DNA of 64,000 bases from Sepiola atlantica (taxonomy: Eukaryota > Mollusca > Cephalopoda > Sepiida > Sepiolidae), in NCBI GenBank assembly GCA_963556195.1, contig OY744525.1, positions 74,386,979-74,450,978 of the forward strand, given 5' to 3'. Below, in pieces: positions 19,480 to 31,183 of this stretch. Numbering within the stretch: position 1 is the first letter of the stretch; every line of letters starts with the position of its first letter. The notes under the pieces are model-generated. The model saw only the letters and a program-made list of their open reading frames with translations. It searched no databases and had not been told where the DNA came from. A program made the translations under genes and the position numbers.

Positions 19480-19705
19480 CCTATTTACTTGCCTCCCCAC
19501 GAGGGAAGAGTTAGGCACAAGGTTGGTTTCATATGTGAAAGAAAAATCCAGCTCCAAAAAAAGGGGCACTCTGGATTGAGACAAAAAAAATTAAAAAATT
19601 CCTTACTGTAAAAAGAATTTGCTTTCACTGACCGAGGACAAAAAAGATGAAGTGTAGTATCAGAACAGATACTACACTTTGCTCCTAACCAAAAGGCAAA
19701 GGTAA
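19480..19705 (-). mobile_element. U2 snRNA-derived repeat, minus strand
   Basis: The reverse complement starts GCCTTTTGGTTAGGAGCAAA, then GTGTAGTATCTGTTCTGATA. After that the U2 sequence mirrors itself (ACTACACTTC), and TCCTCGGTCAGTG follows. It ends CCTTGTGCCTAACTC then CCTCGTGGGGAGGCAAGTA. Same head and tail as 15655-15930. Confidence 0.72.
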
Positions 19706-20139
19706 GGGTTAGGAGTGCAAAAACAACAATCCAATTAATGGCTCTTTTATACAACAGAGATGCTTGAGAAAAGTACTCATTTTCTTTGGTTTACAAGCAA
19801 AAGAAAAAACAAAAATAAACAGTAATATTTGATTTTGACCTTTGAGCTCTGATTCAAGCCAGAAATTACTATCTATTTCCCAATTAGAGTGCATGATTGC
19901 ACCAACGGATGTCGTGGCAGCCTATAGAATCGCACATGCCCGGCTCAAATCCTATTGGATGTATTGTGGTCATTTACACACTAATACCATTGGGGAAAGT
20001 ATGAACCCACAATCTCAACCAATTTATGAGTAAAATAGCAACTCGTATTCAATTAATCATATATTATACATCATTTGCAATAGATATTGTGTTTTAGCAT
20101 TAAATACCCCCCCCCCAAGTTGATTTGCTATTGTTTTTT

Positions 20140-20250
20140 TACTACTCAGTCACCACTTATCAAGGCCAAGAACACTCGAGGATAAGAGTTAATGAGATGG
20201 ATAGATTGACAGTTGAATCAAGAACAATACTATGAGAAGATTGAAAATGT
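20140..20250 (-). repeat. LINE 3'-tail fragment, minus strand
   Basis: CAGTCACCACTTATCAAGGC, CACTCGAGGATAAG and TTAATGAGATGGATAG are the reverse complement of the LINE tail seen at 3950-4050 and 10560-10635. Confidence 0.55.
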
Positions 20251-20402
20251 CCACCTTCCACCCACACAAAACAACAGCCAACTCAAAAAACAGCAATTCT
20301 TTCTCCTTTGTCAGAAACATCAGTTATAGAATGTGAGGACATAGGAAGAAGCGAGAGTTACGATAACCCATGGTTCACGTTCTACTCCCCATAAGACATA
20401 TT

Positions 20403-20535
20403 ACTTTCGAATAATAAAGTGTCACGATATAGTAATATACACATGTCAGCCATTTTTAATAGATTAATAATAGGGTCCAAAATAGCTGAAATGTGTTCAC
20501 TATCATGATACTTTATTATTCAAAACGAATTTTAA
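20403..20535. repeat. Foldback hairpin, ~55-bp arms
   Basis: GAATAATAAAGTGTCACGAT at about 20409 pairs imperfectly with ATCATGATACTTTATTATTC at about 20502; the flanking CATGTCAGC/GCTGAAATGTG words also pair. Confidence 0.6.
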
Positions 20536-23107
20536 AGCCTGAATGGGCACTGAAAAGATAAGTAATTTCAAGCTTGAATTAAAGTTTAACAGTACAGGTC
20601 AAGTATTACGGTTCCTTTTGTGCTCCTGAACTATAGAAAAACAGTCATTTGCATCTTTGTGGTAAAAAAAGACCCAATGAATTATAAAATGTTTTTATAT
20701 GGCTTCAAAATTAATGAAATTTTGAATAAAAGAAACGATAATATTAAAAAGTGGTATACAAAAGATTTTTAAAAATCTAATTTTATTTTAATGGGATTAT
20801 AAAATTTTCAAAATCAATGAAATTTGAAACTGAAGTTAATCTCAATACAACGATAACTTTTGAAAAGTTGTAGGAAGCTTGCAATCAATGATGGCAAAAG
20901 GTTTTATGAGAACGGCGAACACTAAGGCTCTAAAGACTGAGGAAACCGGATAAAGAAAATGAGCCTCCGCATCTCCTCTCTAAGAAAATTTTGATATATA
21001 ATAAATTTCACAACCATTTTGTTATATTTCTGTATATACTATATTGACATACAGTGATCATCAGCCAATATTGAATGTGACTATCTGGTGAAAGCAATTA
21101 GACATTGGCGATATCTGATTTGGTGTAAAAAAAACGTGGTTTGGACTAAAAAAAAAGCATTGATTCATTGTCATCCAAAAATGAAACAAACAAAAATTCT
21201 AAACTGTAAATTTGACTTTGCCGAAAAAAAAACAAAAACATGCTGTTCTTTTTACATAAAATGTATTTATCTTGGAATCTTATTGTTTTTCTTTTGTTTT
21301 CTTTTAGTTGTGTTTATTATTTCCAGTTTCTAGGCTTTATATGGTGATTTGGGGTGCATTAAAATGACTGATTTAATGGTTGATTCTGTAATGTTTTTAA
21401 TGGGTTTTTAAAAAATATACGATAGATTGTAAAATGATAGTTCTTATACTGCTTCAAAATGGAGGAAGTAGTGCTATAATGGGTATCAATGCAGACTATG
21501 GGATTAGCTAAGCTGAATTTAAATCCAATTAGAACTGTAAGGATAGAATTATCAGCTATCTTCCTTGGACTTATATCCGAGTTATCTCCCTTAGATTGAT
21601 TCTGAAGTAAGAAAACTCATTCAATACATATGCTGAAATTCAGAATGGGGCTCTCACTAGTTTCTGGTCGGTCCTTCTAGGCCGTCGGACGTAGTCCAAC
21701 CGGTTGCCATCTCGGCACGGCCTTCATAAATTCTGATAGCTATCGTATTAGACACCCTTTCTGGGGGAAATCACCCAGCACAGCCAACAAATATGTCATA
21801 TTTACTTGTGCATACAAAAAGACAAAGAAAGAAAAAGATGGTAACGGTGCGCGTGTGGAAATGTTAAAAGTCAATTTATATTCTAAGAGACTGTTAAAAA
21901 TCAATCTTGCCTCAAAATATCATAGTCTGTACCGTCAGTATTCTCCTACAGATGAGAATGACTCAGGAGACAGGAAATGAACTCACCAGAAATAGGAGGC
22001 AATGCATTGGAAAATGGCCTCCTGTAACTGTTGCAACTGTGATAATTACATAAGTAAAATGAATTTAGAAAAGAAGTTATTATTTCCAAGTAGAAAATTT
22101 ATTTTTTTAAATTCAATAAATTGTCTACAATGCACGTGAACACCTATTGGAAAAATTAAATAAAACTAACGGCTGGTCGTATTTTTTATGTGTGAATCTT
22201 CATGAGAGTAGTTCAAAATAAACAGTTGCAACATTTATCATAACCATAGCTGAACTGCTACTGTGTGGTGCAAGCAATGTCGAGTAGGACAAATGCCACA
22301 TGATACATTATTAAGCTAGAAAAAGTGAAATAAGTAAATGTACATCGCGCTGGCAAGGAATCAAAATTTTGTTAGAAAATGTATGTCCTTACCAACACGG
22401 TAGAAAAAAACAACACCAAATACCTTTAAGTGAGAAATGAAACGTTAATTCTATTTTTCCCCTCTTACAGTAACGATTTTAAGAGTCTTACAAATACTGA
22501 TGTGCATCATACAACTTTCATTCATTCTAAAAGCATAGATTTTACATTTCAACAGGAATCTGTCATCAAGTAGTTTCCTTTTTACCATTTTTGTTTATAT
22601 GAAGAAATGTTTATTTGGGTGGGGGGATAAACCAAACAGAAGAAGGAGCAAAGAATGGTTACCGTTAAGAAGGAATAAGAGTTAACATCACACATCTTGC
22701 TTTGTATCTTTTACACATTTCTAGCAACAATGCCACTTGGCCAAGGACGTCTCTCCAAGGGCAGACAACTTGTACAACTTTTTAAGCTACCTCAATCTAA
22801 TCTCTAGAATCCCAACTTCTTTTCTGATCCTGGAACAAGGATCAGAGTGTGGTGGTTGTGTTAAATATTGAACGAGTAAACCCACTAGTATATAATTTGC
22901 TTAGTTGAAAATAACAGGAAATAAAGTTCAGTTGGGGTCAACCTGGTAATATCGAGGTTAGCATCGACTCGACTACAGGAATTGATAGAAACGGATGTGA
23001 TGTCACATGTATCAAATAAAGAGTGAGTTAGAGAAGTTGTCAGTTCAAACATTTTATTTTTAAATGTCCTAATAAGATATGATTAAACAGTAATTATCAA
23101 CCTCTCT
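20536..23107. other. AT-rich intergenic DNA
   Basis: No gene, RNA or mobile-element end recognised. Short ORFs (for example 21088-21333) have low-complexity Lys/Phe-rich products and no homology signal. Confidence 0.5.
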
Positions 23108-23162
23108 CTGTCTCCCTCCACCCCCGGTCAGTAGTCACTGACCGGGGGGTGGAGGGAGACAG
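23108..23162. repeat. Near-perfect 25-bp palindrome with 4-nt loop
   Basis: The left arm 23108-23132 and right arm 23137-23162 are complementary except for one extra G in the right arm. GC-rich in otherwise AT-rich DNA, so a hairpin or cruciform would be stable. Confidence 0.9.
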
Positions 23163-23329
23163 ATGACCCAGCAATTTTTTTTTTACTTCTCCTTTTTTTC
23201 GAAGTAAAATAGAACTCAATTGCTGGCAGAATTCCTTCAGTCTTGAAAGATCACAGTAAAGACATGTACAGGAGCAATCAGCACAAGGTAAGATCATGAA
23301 CTTCCATGTATGGCATAAGATTGAAACGC

Positions 23330-23590
23330 GACAGGTGTACCAGTTGAGCTTGGTTCTTAGGAGACCATCGTCTCAGGCATTACCTCCTTCTTTTGAGGGC
23401 GACTCATCTCTCCCATTAAGTGGGAATATTGCTGATCACCCAAAGAGCCACTTTTGGGGAATGCCGGCAGGTTCGATTCAGGCAATGTTTATGGATACTT
23501 GACTCTGGGTGCCCTTGTGGTGCTCATGATCTACCCCACTTGTATTACATCCTGTCCTTGTGGGGAGGTTGTAAATCGATCCTAACTTGT
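23330..23590 (+). mobile_element. Body/tail of the U2-headed repeat family without U2 head
   Basis: Shares CTCAGGCATTACCTCC, GGGGAATGCCGGCAG and the tail TCCTTGTGGGGAGG with the 27240-27615 and 19480-19705 copies. No U2 sequence in front, so either 5' truncated or a differently headed member. 16440-16600 has further partial matches (CCCAGGCATTACCTC). Confidence 0.5.
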
Positions 23591-25632
23591 TAGACACCAT
23601 TACAAAAGACCACAAAATTAAAGAACATAAAATATTTATCTTGTAAAGCTAACAAATATTTTATACCATTGCTTAAATGTTTTTAGCAACTACATGTTCA
23701 GGCATATCTTTCCCTAACACGAGGCCGCCAGTTTGTGTTGTGAGTAACACACACACATACACAAGGGTAAAAAGAAAAGAAAAGGATAATAGTGAACAAA
23801 CGGTTGGATTTACATACACATTTATTCTCATAAACAGTTTGTCGAAGACAAATGTAAAAGAGGTGATATGAAATGTGATACATAAAAGGGTGAAAACCAT
23901 AGACATAATTACTAAAGGAAAGAATACATAAATGTCCCAATATAATCAATAAAGACATGTGTTGCCGAGGATAGAGAGAGATGCATAGCAAAGTATCAGT
24001 ACATCTTACTTATATGTGTATGGGCTAATTTGGGATTCTCTGTGACTGCTACCAGAAGGGAATCCCTAAGACTGTGACTATGAAGGACGCCTGACGAACA
24101 AAGTGTCAGGGTTGTGAAGGCCACGCAAAGATACCAGTTTATCGGAGGACGTCTGATGGCTAGGAAAAGTTCAGCAGGAAAGAGGAAAAGCCTCGTTTTT
24201 GATTTTCCACTGGATGGAAAAAAAGATTGTTTTTTTTTACTTCAGAACAAAACATCGCATTCTTCTTGTTGGCCAGTATAATTCAAGAGAAATCACTCAG
24301 ATAATTCTGAAGCCAACAATCTTAATTAACTTGAAACAAGTTTCATTGAAGAAGATCAATTTTGCCTTGTGATCCTTTTATTAAATCTTTCAATTTTTCT
24401 GAATTTGCTTTTTGTAATATCAGCGTTCAAATTATTAACCGCTTCCCTGGAGAATCATTTTAAATGTTAAATTAAAGTGGAAATAGACAAAAGAAAAAAA
24501 AATCACCATTACCTGATCTATAAAATTTTCCAGGCAGCTCATATGTCTGTCAGAAGGATGCAAATAGCAAGGAAAATCATGTTATTAGTCCATTTTGTAA
24601 TAAGAGTATTTTCTTGTTCTTACCTAAAAAAGAAGAAGACTAAAACAATAATTAAAATACAACATGTAACATTGCAGGGTGGTGGAGGAGGAGGGGGAGG
24701 GGAGACATTCTTTGATCCCCATGAATTATTCATTGTCCTTTTCTATCGACAGAAGCAGCTGTTCGTCTCTCTAAAGTAGTTAGTGATAGGGCAGTCACAA
24801 AGATGTTGAACTTTTTCTTCTTCCCACCGCTTGTGGATGGAATAATAGAATCAATTAAAAACAGCAACAAATAACTTCACTATTTCCTCTTGGGTTTGGA
24901 TTTATTTCTTACAATAATTTACAGCAAGTACATCAAGATGAACTACATCTTCACCTTCCAGTCTCAGTCGAGTGAAGGAAGAACTGAAACTTGTGTCTTC
25001 GCACTTCGACATTAAACTTACAGAGGCAGGGATACTCTAGCTTTCTGCCACATACACCAATGACGTCATATCTTTCCACATAGTCCTAATTCTAAACTTT
25101 TAACATCTAAATAGAATTTTCCACTTTCTTACTCAATTGTTAACCTTACATGAAACATTTCCAATTTTAACCTTATTTTCACACATACACATCTAAATGT
25201 TGTTTGTGAAAATCCAGCAAGTCGTTACAAAAAAGATAATAATATTATTCGATTCTGTCAAGAATCATTCACATGATATTCACTAAAATTAAAATAGACA
25301 GAACAGGTAAAATCTTTAAAAGCTAACTTGTTTAAATAAGTTCTTATATTGAATATCCATTCTGGGTTTACCAAAAATGTCACCTGGCAGGAATAAACAT
25401 ACTTGACACAGACACGTACTTGATCGGAAAAAAACAACATGATTGATTGTTGAAAATAAAATTACTGTTGATTGATTTGAAACCATCTGTCCAGAAGAAA
25501 CAAACACAGTGGATTGTCAGAAATAAAATAATTGTTGATTAAGTCGAAATCACCTGCAAAGATTACCCTTATCCAAAGGTTAGCTGCAGACGAAAATACC
25601 CCACTGCTAAATAAACGCCCTCAGCGCGTAGT
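23591..25632. other. AT-rich intergenic DNA
   Basis: No gene recognised. Holds a G-rich run at about 24678-24702 and a short diverged direct repeat (GATTGTTGAAAATAAAAT-like at 25444 and GATTGTCAGAAATAAAAT-like at 25514). Confidence 0.5.
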
Positions 25633-25745
25633 TACTAGTGATGGGACGATTCCAAAATTTTTCCCAATTCCGATACAATTATCGATTCTGTTCTAAATTC
25701 CCGATTCCAACGCAATTTCCGATTCCGATTCTTTTAGAATTTCTA
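25633..25745 (+). mobile_element. hAT-like terminal fragment
   Basis: TACTAGTGATGGGACGATTC followed by repeated CGATTC/CCGATTC words is typical of one end of many hAT elements. I found no matching inverted end or target duplication, so this is a truncated end at best. Confidence 0.35.
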
Positions 25746-27239
25746 AATATTTAATTAGAGATGTTGCTTTTTTATTTATTTTTTAATTACTGTAAAACTC
25801 CCGTGTAATGTCTGCATATATTTTCGCAAACTTAAAAAATACACTTGGGGGTATATTACATGTGTAGATCTTTCTAAGTATTTTTTCTTAAATATTTTCC
25901 TTGTAATTGATTTAAAATTGTGAGACAACTACATTAGTTCGTTGTTAGTTGACAAAATGATATTTGAACTTTTTCATAAACAATTGAAAATAGTCAACGA
26001 CTGGTATTCAAAAATAAAACGGTGTAGGAACAGAATAGTTAACAAAGTCTCCTCCCCATGTTAAGAATGAGTTTCTAAATAATAATGTTACTATTTAGAA
26101 AACCAGGGCATTTTCCAGTGTAGTCAACAGAATAGAAAGGGGTAAAAACCAAATATGCAACAAATAAATGTTATCAAAGCCAAAATAAGTTACTCTTCTA
26201 CCTATCTGAATAAGTTTACTTGTGTTTTAACTTGTTTTAAAGCGTTTTTTTGTTGTTGAAAACAATGTTCACTGTTCAGTTAGACCGAAAAGAAAGATGA
26301 TGTTGATAAACAATGTACGTGGATCCCTGATAATCGCTCAAAAATCGAAAATTAAACAAAACATTGGTAGAACATTACATTTTCGCACGATTGGTGATAT
26401 TTCTTGGATGTGTTTCTACCAGTATTTTGTTGACTTTTCGATTTTAGGTAACATTATTCTTGAAAAAAAATCCACCATAGAGATTCAATTTATGTTAACA
26501 GCTAACTGCATCATTTACTCACACCTACAAATTAAACTAATATGTGTATTTATTCATTTTTTAAAAAATTATTGTAAATTCTTACGAGTTTCAAGATAAA
26601 ATTAGTTCAAATCACTAAAAAAAACCCATCAATTTCTATATGAAATGGAGACTGGTGTAATATTAATAATGCACTGGTCACTTAGCATTTCGATAATAAG
26701 AACTGTGCTAACCCATTTTTTCCTCTTCAAGATTCGCTCAATTTAGAGGCATCAGAAGATATAAAGCAGATCAAGAAGTGAACATAGATATCAAATTTAT
26801 AGTATTTTTTCTTTTCAAAAATGTGCTTTTTTCAGCATTTTTTGTTCAATACTATTTGGCTATTCAACTAAAGTAAAGGCAAAAATTAAGCAAAGATCTT
26901 TTGCCTTGTTGTCTACCAGAAAGAGATTCAAATAATCTGTCATAAACACATGTTTGCTTACGAACTGGCAGCCGATATTATTTTTATAATGGTTATAAAA
27001 TATTCACCAACACCAGCTACGACTATTACAGACTAATTATAGGCTAAGGCAACTTACTCTTAAATAATTTGCGTGAGTTACCTCGCTTGCAATTTATTTT
27101 TTCCCTTATTCAAATATTTAAATATTGCCGGGTTTATATATTTTTTAAAATTTACACTTTGTTAGATAGCTGTTCATTCTTTTGTTATTTTTTGTAGATA
27201 TGGTTTGCTGCCAACTTGAAAAAAATCATTATATTATTT
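25746..27239. other. AT-rich intergenic DNA
   Basis: No gene recognised; the 100-residue ORF at 26297-26599 lacks any motif I know. Confidence 0.5.
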
Positions 27240-27615
27240 ACTCCTCTCCAGGAGTTAGGCACAAGGCCAGTTTTATCCTACTCCCACAAGTAAGATGTGA
27301 CCCAAGGTCGGGTCGGAAAGTGGGGGTTGAAAAGCCAGCGCCCGAGAGGTGAGCACTCTGACCATCAAAATTGCCTGGGCAGCCCCGTCGGCATTCCCCG
27401 GTAGTGGCGCCTCAGGCAGTAAGCAATAAACTTTCTCCTCCCCAAAGAGGGGAGGCGAAGCCTGGGAGGGTGGACCTCCTAGAACTGCACAGGACAGACC
27501 CATAGACCGGCGTAAATCAAACCCCGAAGGCCAAGACAATACCAGTCCATGGGGTGTAGTATCCATCGGAACAGAGAACAGATACTACACTTTGATCTCG
27601 ACCAAAAGCACAGGG
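27240..27615 (-). mobile_element. U2 snRNA-derived repeat with both U2 ends
   Basis: The reverse complement begins CTTTTGGTCGAGATCAAAG, then TGTAGTATCTGTTCT, then CATGGACTGGTATTG, which resembles the U2 3' region (CATCGACCTGGTATTGC) with the U2 middle deleted. The body (CCCAGGCTTCGCCTCCCC, GGGGAATGCCG) matches 23330-23590, and the tail reads GGCCTTGTGCCTAACTCCT. Confidence 0.72.
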
Positions 27616-27689
27616 AATTAAATCATCTTAAAAAGGAGGAAGTAACGCCCGATGAAATACGATACTATTATGGTGTCTGCGTTCGCGTC

Positions 27690-28040
27690 GCAAATCTATA
27701 AAAATAGGAAATTCGTCACAAACTCCTCTTGAGGTGTTGGAGATATACCCCATAATCATATATATTCTAAAACTAAATTTCCAAGTGTACGTGGATAGGT
27801 ATGTTTTATTTTTTATCAAAGGAAGAACAATAATCCGTTGAGCCGGACGTCCATGAAAAGCAAATTTGTCACATACTCCCCATAAGGTGTTTGAGATAGA
27901 CTCACATAGCCAGACATATTTAAAAACAAACAAAAAACTAAGTACCCATCGTACTCGGATAAGTATGTTTCATTTTGATAAAAGGAGATAGAATAATATT
28001 GCGAAGTACGTTCATGCCTGACATCCATAAAAAGGAAAGT
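27690..28040 (+). repeat. ~153-bp tandem repeat, two units and a partial third
   Basis: The words A(A/G)CAAATTTGTCACA-like, CTCC..(T/A)(T/A)(G/A)AGGTGTT and GGATA(G/A)GTATGTTT occur at about 27705/27857, 27720/27875 and 27793/27957. A third unit begins at 28023 (CCATAAAAAGGAAA). Confidence 0.6.
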
Positions 28041-28989
28041 CGACTGTTCATTTTATTTGATTTTTAACTTTAAAATTATAGAAATAAAATAAAATGGTAA
28101 TATGGGGTTCAAATGGTTACGTGTGATTACGTTATTTATTTATTTATTATTTATTTTTTTCAAAAATCAAATAATTTTACTTCGAAGATAGTCTCCCTAG
28201 AACAAGGGAGATAACTACGGTTTGACTAACTTGGTCAAACAAGGGGAGATAATAAACGTGCATTTTATATTTATAGATTATAGATTTACGACATCATATT
28301 TCTAACAAAAGAGAAAAAAATTGAATACAAACCATCTTCTAGATATGTATTCAGAAAACAATTTAATATTTACATTTGCATTCATACATATTAGTAATAC
28401 AAGACTATTCCTCGACAAAAATACATCGATTTTGAATATTAGTTTTATTTCTTTTAATAAAGCTTAATATTGATAATCATTATTAGCCAACTGATTTTTT
28501 TTAAAACATAGAATAAATATTTACATTACAGTAAATGCACCACCAGCGAAATTAATATTCACTTATTGTAATCCATAATAGATATGATTTTGTGTCACGT
28601 CCAACTCTCGTTCATTTTTTTGTTTTGTTTTGTTTTCAAAATTATTTTATTGAACTTTAGGCCCATAAAATAGTCAAAATGTTAATTTGAAATGCAAGAA
28701 TAAGCTAGCTTAAAACAGAGCTCTTAAGTACAAAAAACATGTACAAAACCTGTGAGGAGAGCAAAACAACAGTGTCTTTGTTTTTACCTCTTCAGAGATG
28801 CAGGTCTGCTTTTGTAATTACGAAGAAGGTATGTGAAATAAAGCTTTCGAGACTTGCATCAACTTTTCGACTGGCAAATTTACTCATCTGTCAAATTTAG
28901 AGAGTTAAGAGTTCTTATACACAACGATTTTGCATTGCATATGCATTCACTTTTTATTGTATCTAAGGTTTTTATTCCTCAATGACTTA
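28041..28989. other. AT-rich intergenic DNA
   Basis: Contains GGGAGATAACTACGG (about 28206) and GGGGAGATAATAAAC (about 28243), variants of a mollusc-typical word. No gene recognised. Confidence 0.5.
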
Positions 28990-28993
28990 CTGC

Positions 28994-29041
<48 letters not shown>
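28990..29041. repeat. (AT)n microsatellite, left part
   Basis: Simple AT tract ending in TA directly before the element at 29042; it resumes at 29421. Confidence 0.95.
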
Positions 29042-29044
<3 letters not shown>

Positions 29045-29417
29045 GGTGGGCAAAAATAAGGGTCCTATTTTTAAAAATTCATAACTTTTTTATTTATTGA
29101 TTTTTTTTTTTTTTTAGAATAAGTAAAGGACCCCTTCCGAAGCAAGCATGAGCCGTATTAGCCCTAAGGAACGTACCCTCATTTAGAAAACATTATTTTT
29201 GCTTAAAAAACTCAAAACAGTGTAAAAAACAATACTTTAGTTTTTGTAAGTTTTAAGAAGTGTTTTTCTGCTAAAATTTGTTTTGTTTATTTCAAAATAT
29301 CTCGGAAGGGTCAGTCTACACACACATAAAGTTTGGTGAGTTAAACTTTTATTTTGTGGAAGTTATTCAAATTCAAGTTATTCAAATTTAAAGATAGGAC
29401 CCTTATTTTGGCCCACC

Positions 29418-29420
<3 letters not shown>
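29042..29420. mobile_element. MITE with CAGGGTGGG terminal repeats and TA target
   Basis: The left end CAGGGTGGGCAAAAATAAGG and the right end, read in reverse complement as CAGGGTGGGCCAAAATAAGG, continue matching through GTCCTA. TA lies immediately outside both ends. 379 bp with no coding capacity: a non-autonomous element of Tc1/mariner type by TIR and TA target. It landed inside a TA microsatellite. Confidence 0.88.

Positions 29421-29464
<44 letters not shown>
29421..29464. repeat. (TA)n microsatellite, right part
   Basis: Continuation of the tract interrupted by the MITE. Confidence 0.93.
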
Positions 29465-29467
<3 letters not shown>

Positions 29468-30687
29468 TAACTTTTTACAGACTTCTTGCTTTTGAATTGT
29501 TCCTGGATTTTATTGGAATCAATCACCTTCCACAACATAATACTATATTCAAATTGGATTTTTTTCAACAACTGCATTGATACAATGACTTTCTGCCCAT
29601 TATTGAAACTTTTTAAAAAACTATTTTTGTCTTTAAACATATGTTAAAATTTTGTTGTAAATTTTCAAATTAATACTTACCAATAATTAGCAATTTATTG
29701 GTTTTTCCTTCTCAGGATAAGAGTAATTCTTTGAAAATACATGCATTAAAGGTCATTTTATTATATTCCTTGCTTAAACACTTGAAAATAAACTTGTAAA
29801 GTATGTAACTTTTTTTTTTTCAGTATTTCCTATAACAATTCTCTTTCTCCAATAACGAACATCTCCCTATCACAATAGGATCTAATATAAAATAATTATC
29901 TTTATATTATTCAAATAAATATGTATATATAAAGAAATTCATAACATCTTTGAAGCACACATGAAAATGTATTTAAATGGCATTTTTAAAAAACCAACAC
30001 ATGCTGTAATTTAACCAGCGCTAAACATCAACCGGACTTCACTTTAAAGTAACGTCCTTTACAACTTGAAGTGTTTTTCTTACTCTACCGTGATTCGACC
30101 CCTCGGGGTTAATACCATCGAAATGAAGAAGAAGAAAAAAACTATAGGACAGTATCGCCTGACAAAGATGTTTTACATTGAAAGCTTGCAAAAAAAAATA
30201 TTAAATAAATGATTTTATCATTTAAATTGCACCATCTGTTGGTTTGTCAAAATTTAATTTAAATAAATATATATGTGTGTGTGTGTGTGTGTGGGGGGGG
30301 TCCATGTAGGTTATTCATTCAGATTTTGTTTTGGTGCATGGCAGATGCATTATTAGTATGATTAAGATATTTTAGTGATTAATATGATCAATGAATGTGA
30401 CAAGCTAAGTTAGTTAGGATATATAAGACTTGCCTTTCCCCACGTCCTTTTTTGCCTTGTGCGACATTTTGCCTCTTTTTTTTTTGTACAAATGGAATAT
30501 GTTTACCTGCTTCTCATCATGACAAAGGTAGAAACAAGGTAATCATTATTTTCAATGTTAAATGAAAAAAGGTTTGAAAGCATGACAACCTTTAAATTCT
30601 TTGAAAGAGAATAATTTTAAATTGAAAAATGGAAATTAGTTTATAGTTAATTTTATCTGTAGATCAAGACCTGGTAAAAGAAAAATG
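29465..30687. other. AT-rich intergenic DNA
   Basis: No gene recognised. A (TG)n/(G)n tract lies at about 30274-30300, and CGACCCCTCGGGGTTAAT (about 30108) may be a B-box-like SINE fragment. Confidence 0.45.
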
Positions 30688-30871
30688 GGCACTTCTGCAG
30701 TCTTTATGAAGCAGCAGATTTTCTGTCCTTCTACTGAAAATAAAGGGAAGTAATTCAACCGGAAGTGACTTATTTACAACATTAAAAAAATGCAAGACTG
30801 GTTTGTTTTTGGGTAACAATTAACAATTTCTTTTTTTTATTATATGAAGTAAAAAGATTTTAAATAAAAAA

Positions 30872-30902
30872 CCCTAAACCCTAACCCTAAACCCTAACCC
30901 TA

Positions 30903-30935
<33 letters not shown>

Positions 30936-30941
30936 CCCTAA
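30872..30941. repeat. Interstitial telomeric repeat (CCCTAA/CCCTAAA)
   Basis: Eleven head-to-tail units: four 7-mers CCCTAAA alternate with 6-mers CCCTAA at the left, then a run of 6-mers. TTAGGG is the usual molluscan telomere motif. The array lies wholly inside the Merlin-like element. Confidence 0.95.
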
Positions 30942-30943
30942 CA

Positions 30944-31183
30944 TTAAGAAATCAGGCGGTGTGCCTGTAAAAAATCTATTGTTTTTTGCGGCTGGTTCCT
31001 CCGTGAGCATTTCCAAATAAATCCATCACTTCCATTGTGGCGTGCCATCTGCATCTGTCTTTGACATGACGGACATGTCCGACTGCAAGAAATCAGGCGA
31101 TGTGCCTGTAAAAAATCTATTGTTTTTTGCGTCTGGTTCATTAAATTACCAATGTCGCGAAGATTCAACTCATTTAACTCCAT
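30944..31183 (-). pseudogene. Merlin transposase N-terminal fragment (zinc ribbon)
   Basis: Starts with ATG at 31183: MELNELNLRDIGNLMNQTQK; about residues 33-60 read CSRTCPSCQRQMQM...DGFIWKC, a zinc-ribbon spacing like that in front of ISXO2/IS1595-type DDE transposases. After RRNQ the text QKTIDFLQAHRLIS repeats residues 19-32, encoded by a second copy of about 50 bp (30946-30998 versus 31087-31139). The frame then enters telomeric repeat. The DDE catalytic domain is absent. Confidence 0.7.

Noticed and set aside
28838..28900. Hammerhead-like CAGATGA...GAAA on the minus strand
   Set aside because: Core base changed and no complementary stem II or stem I.
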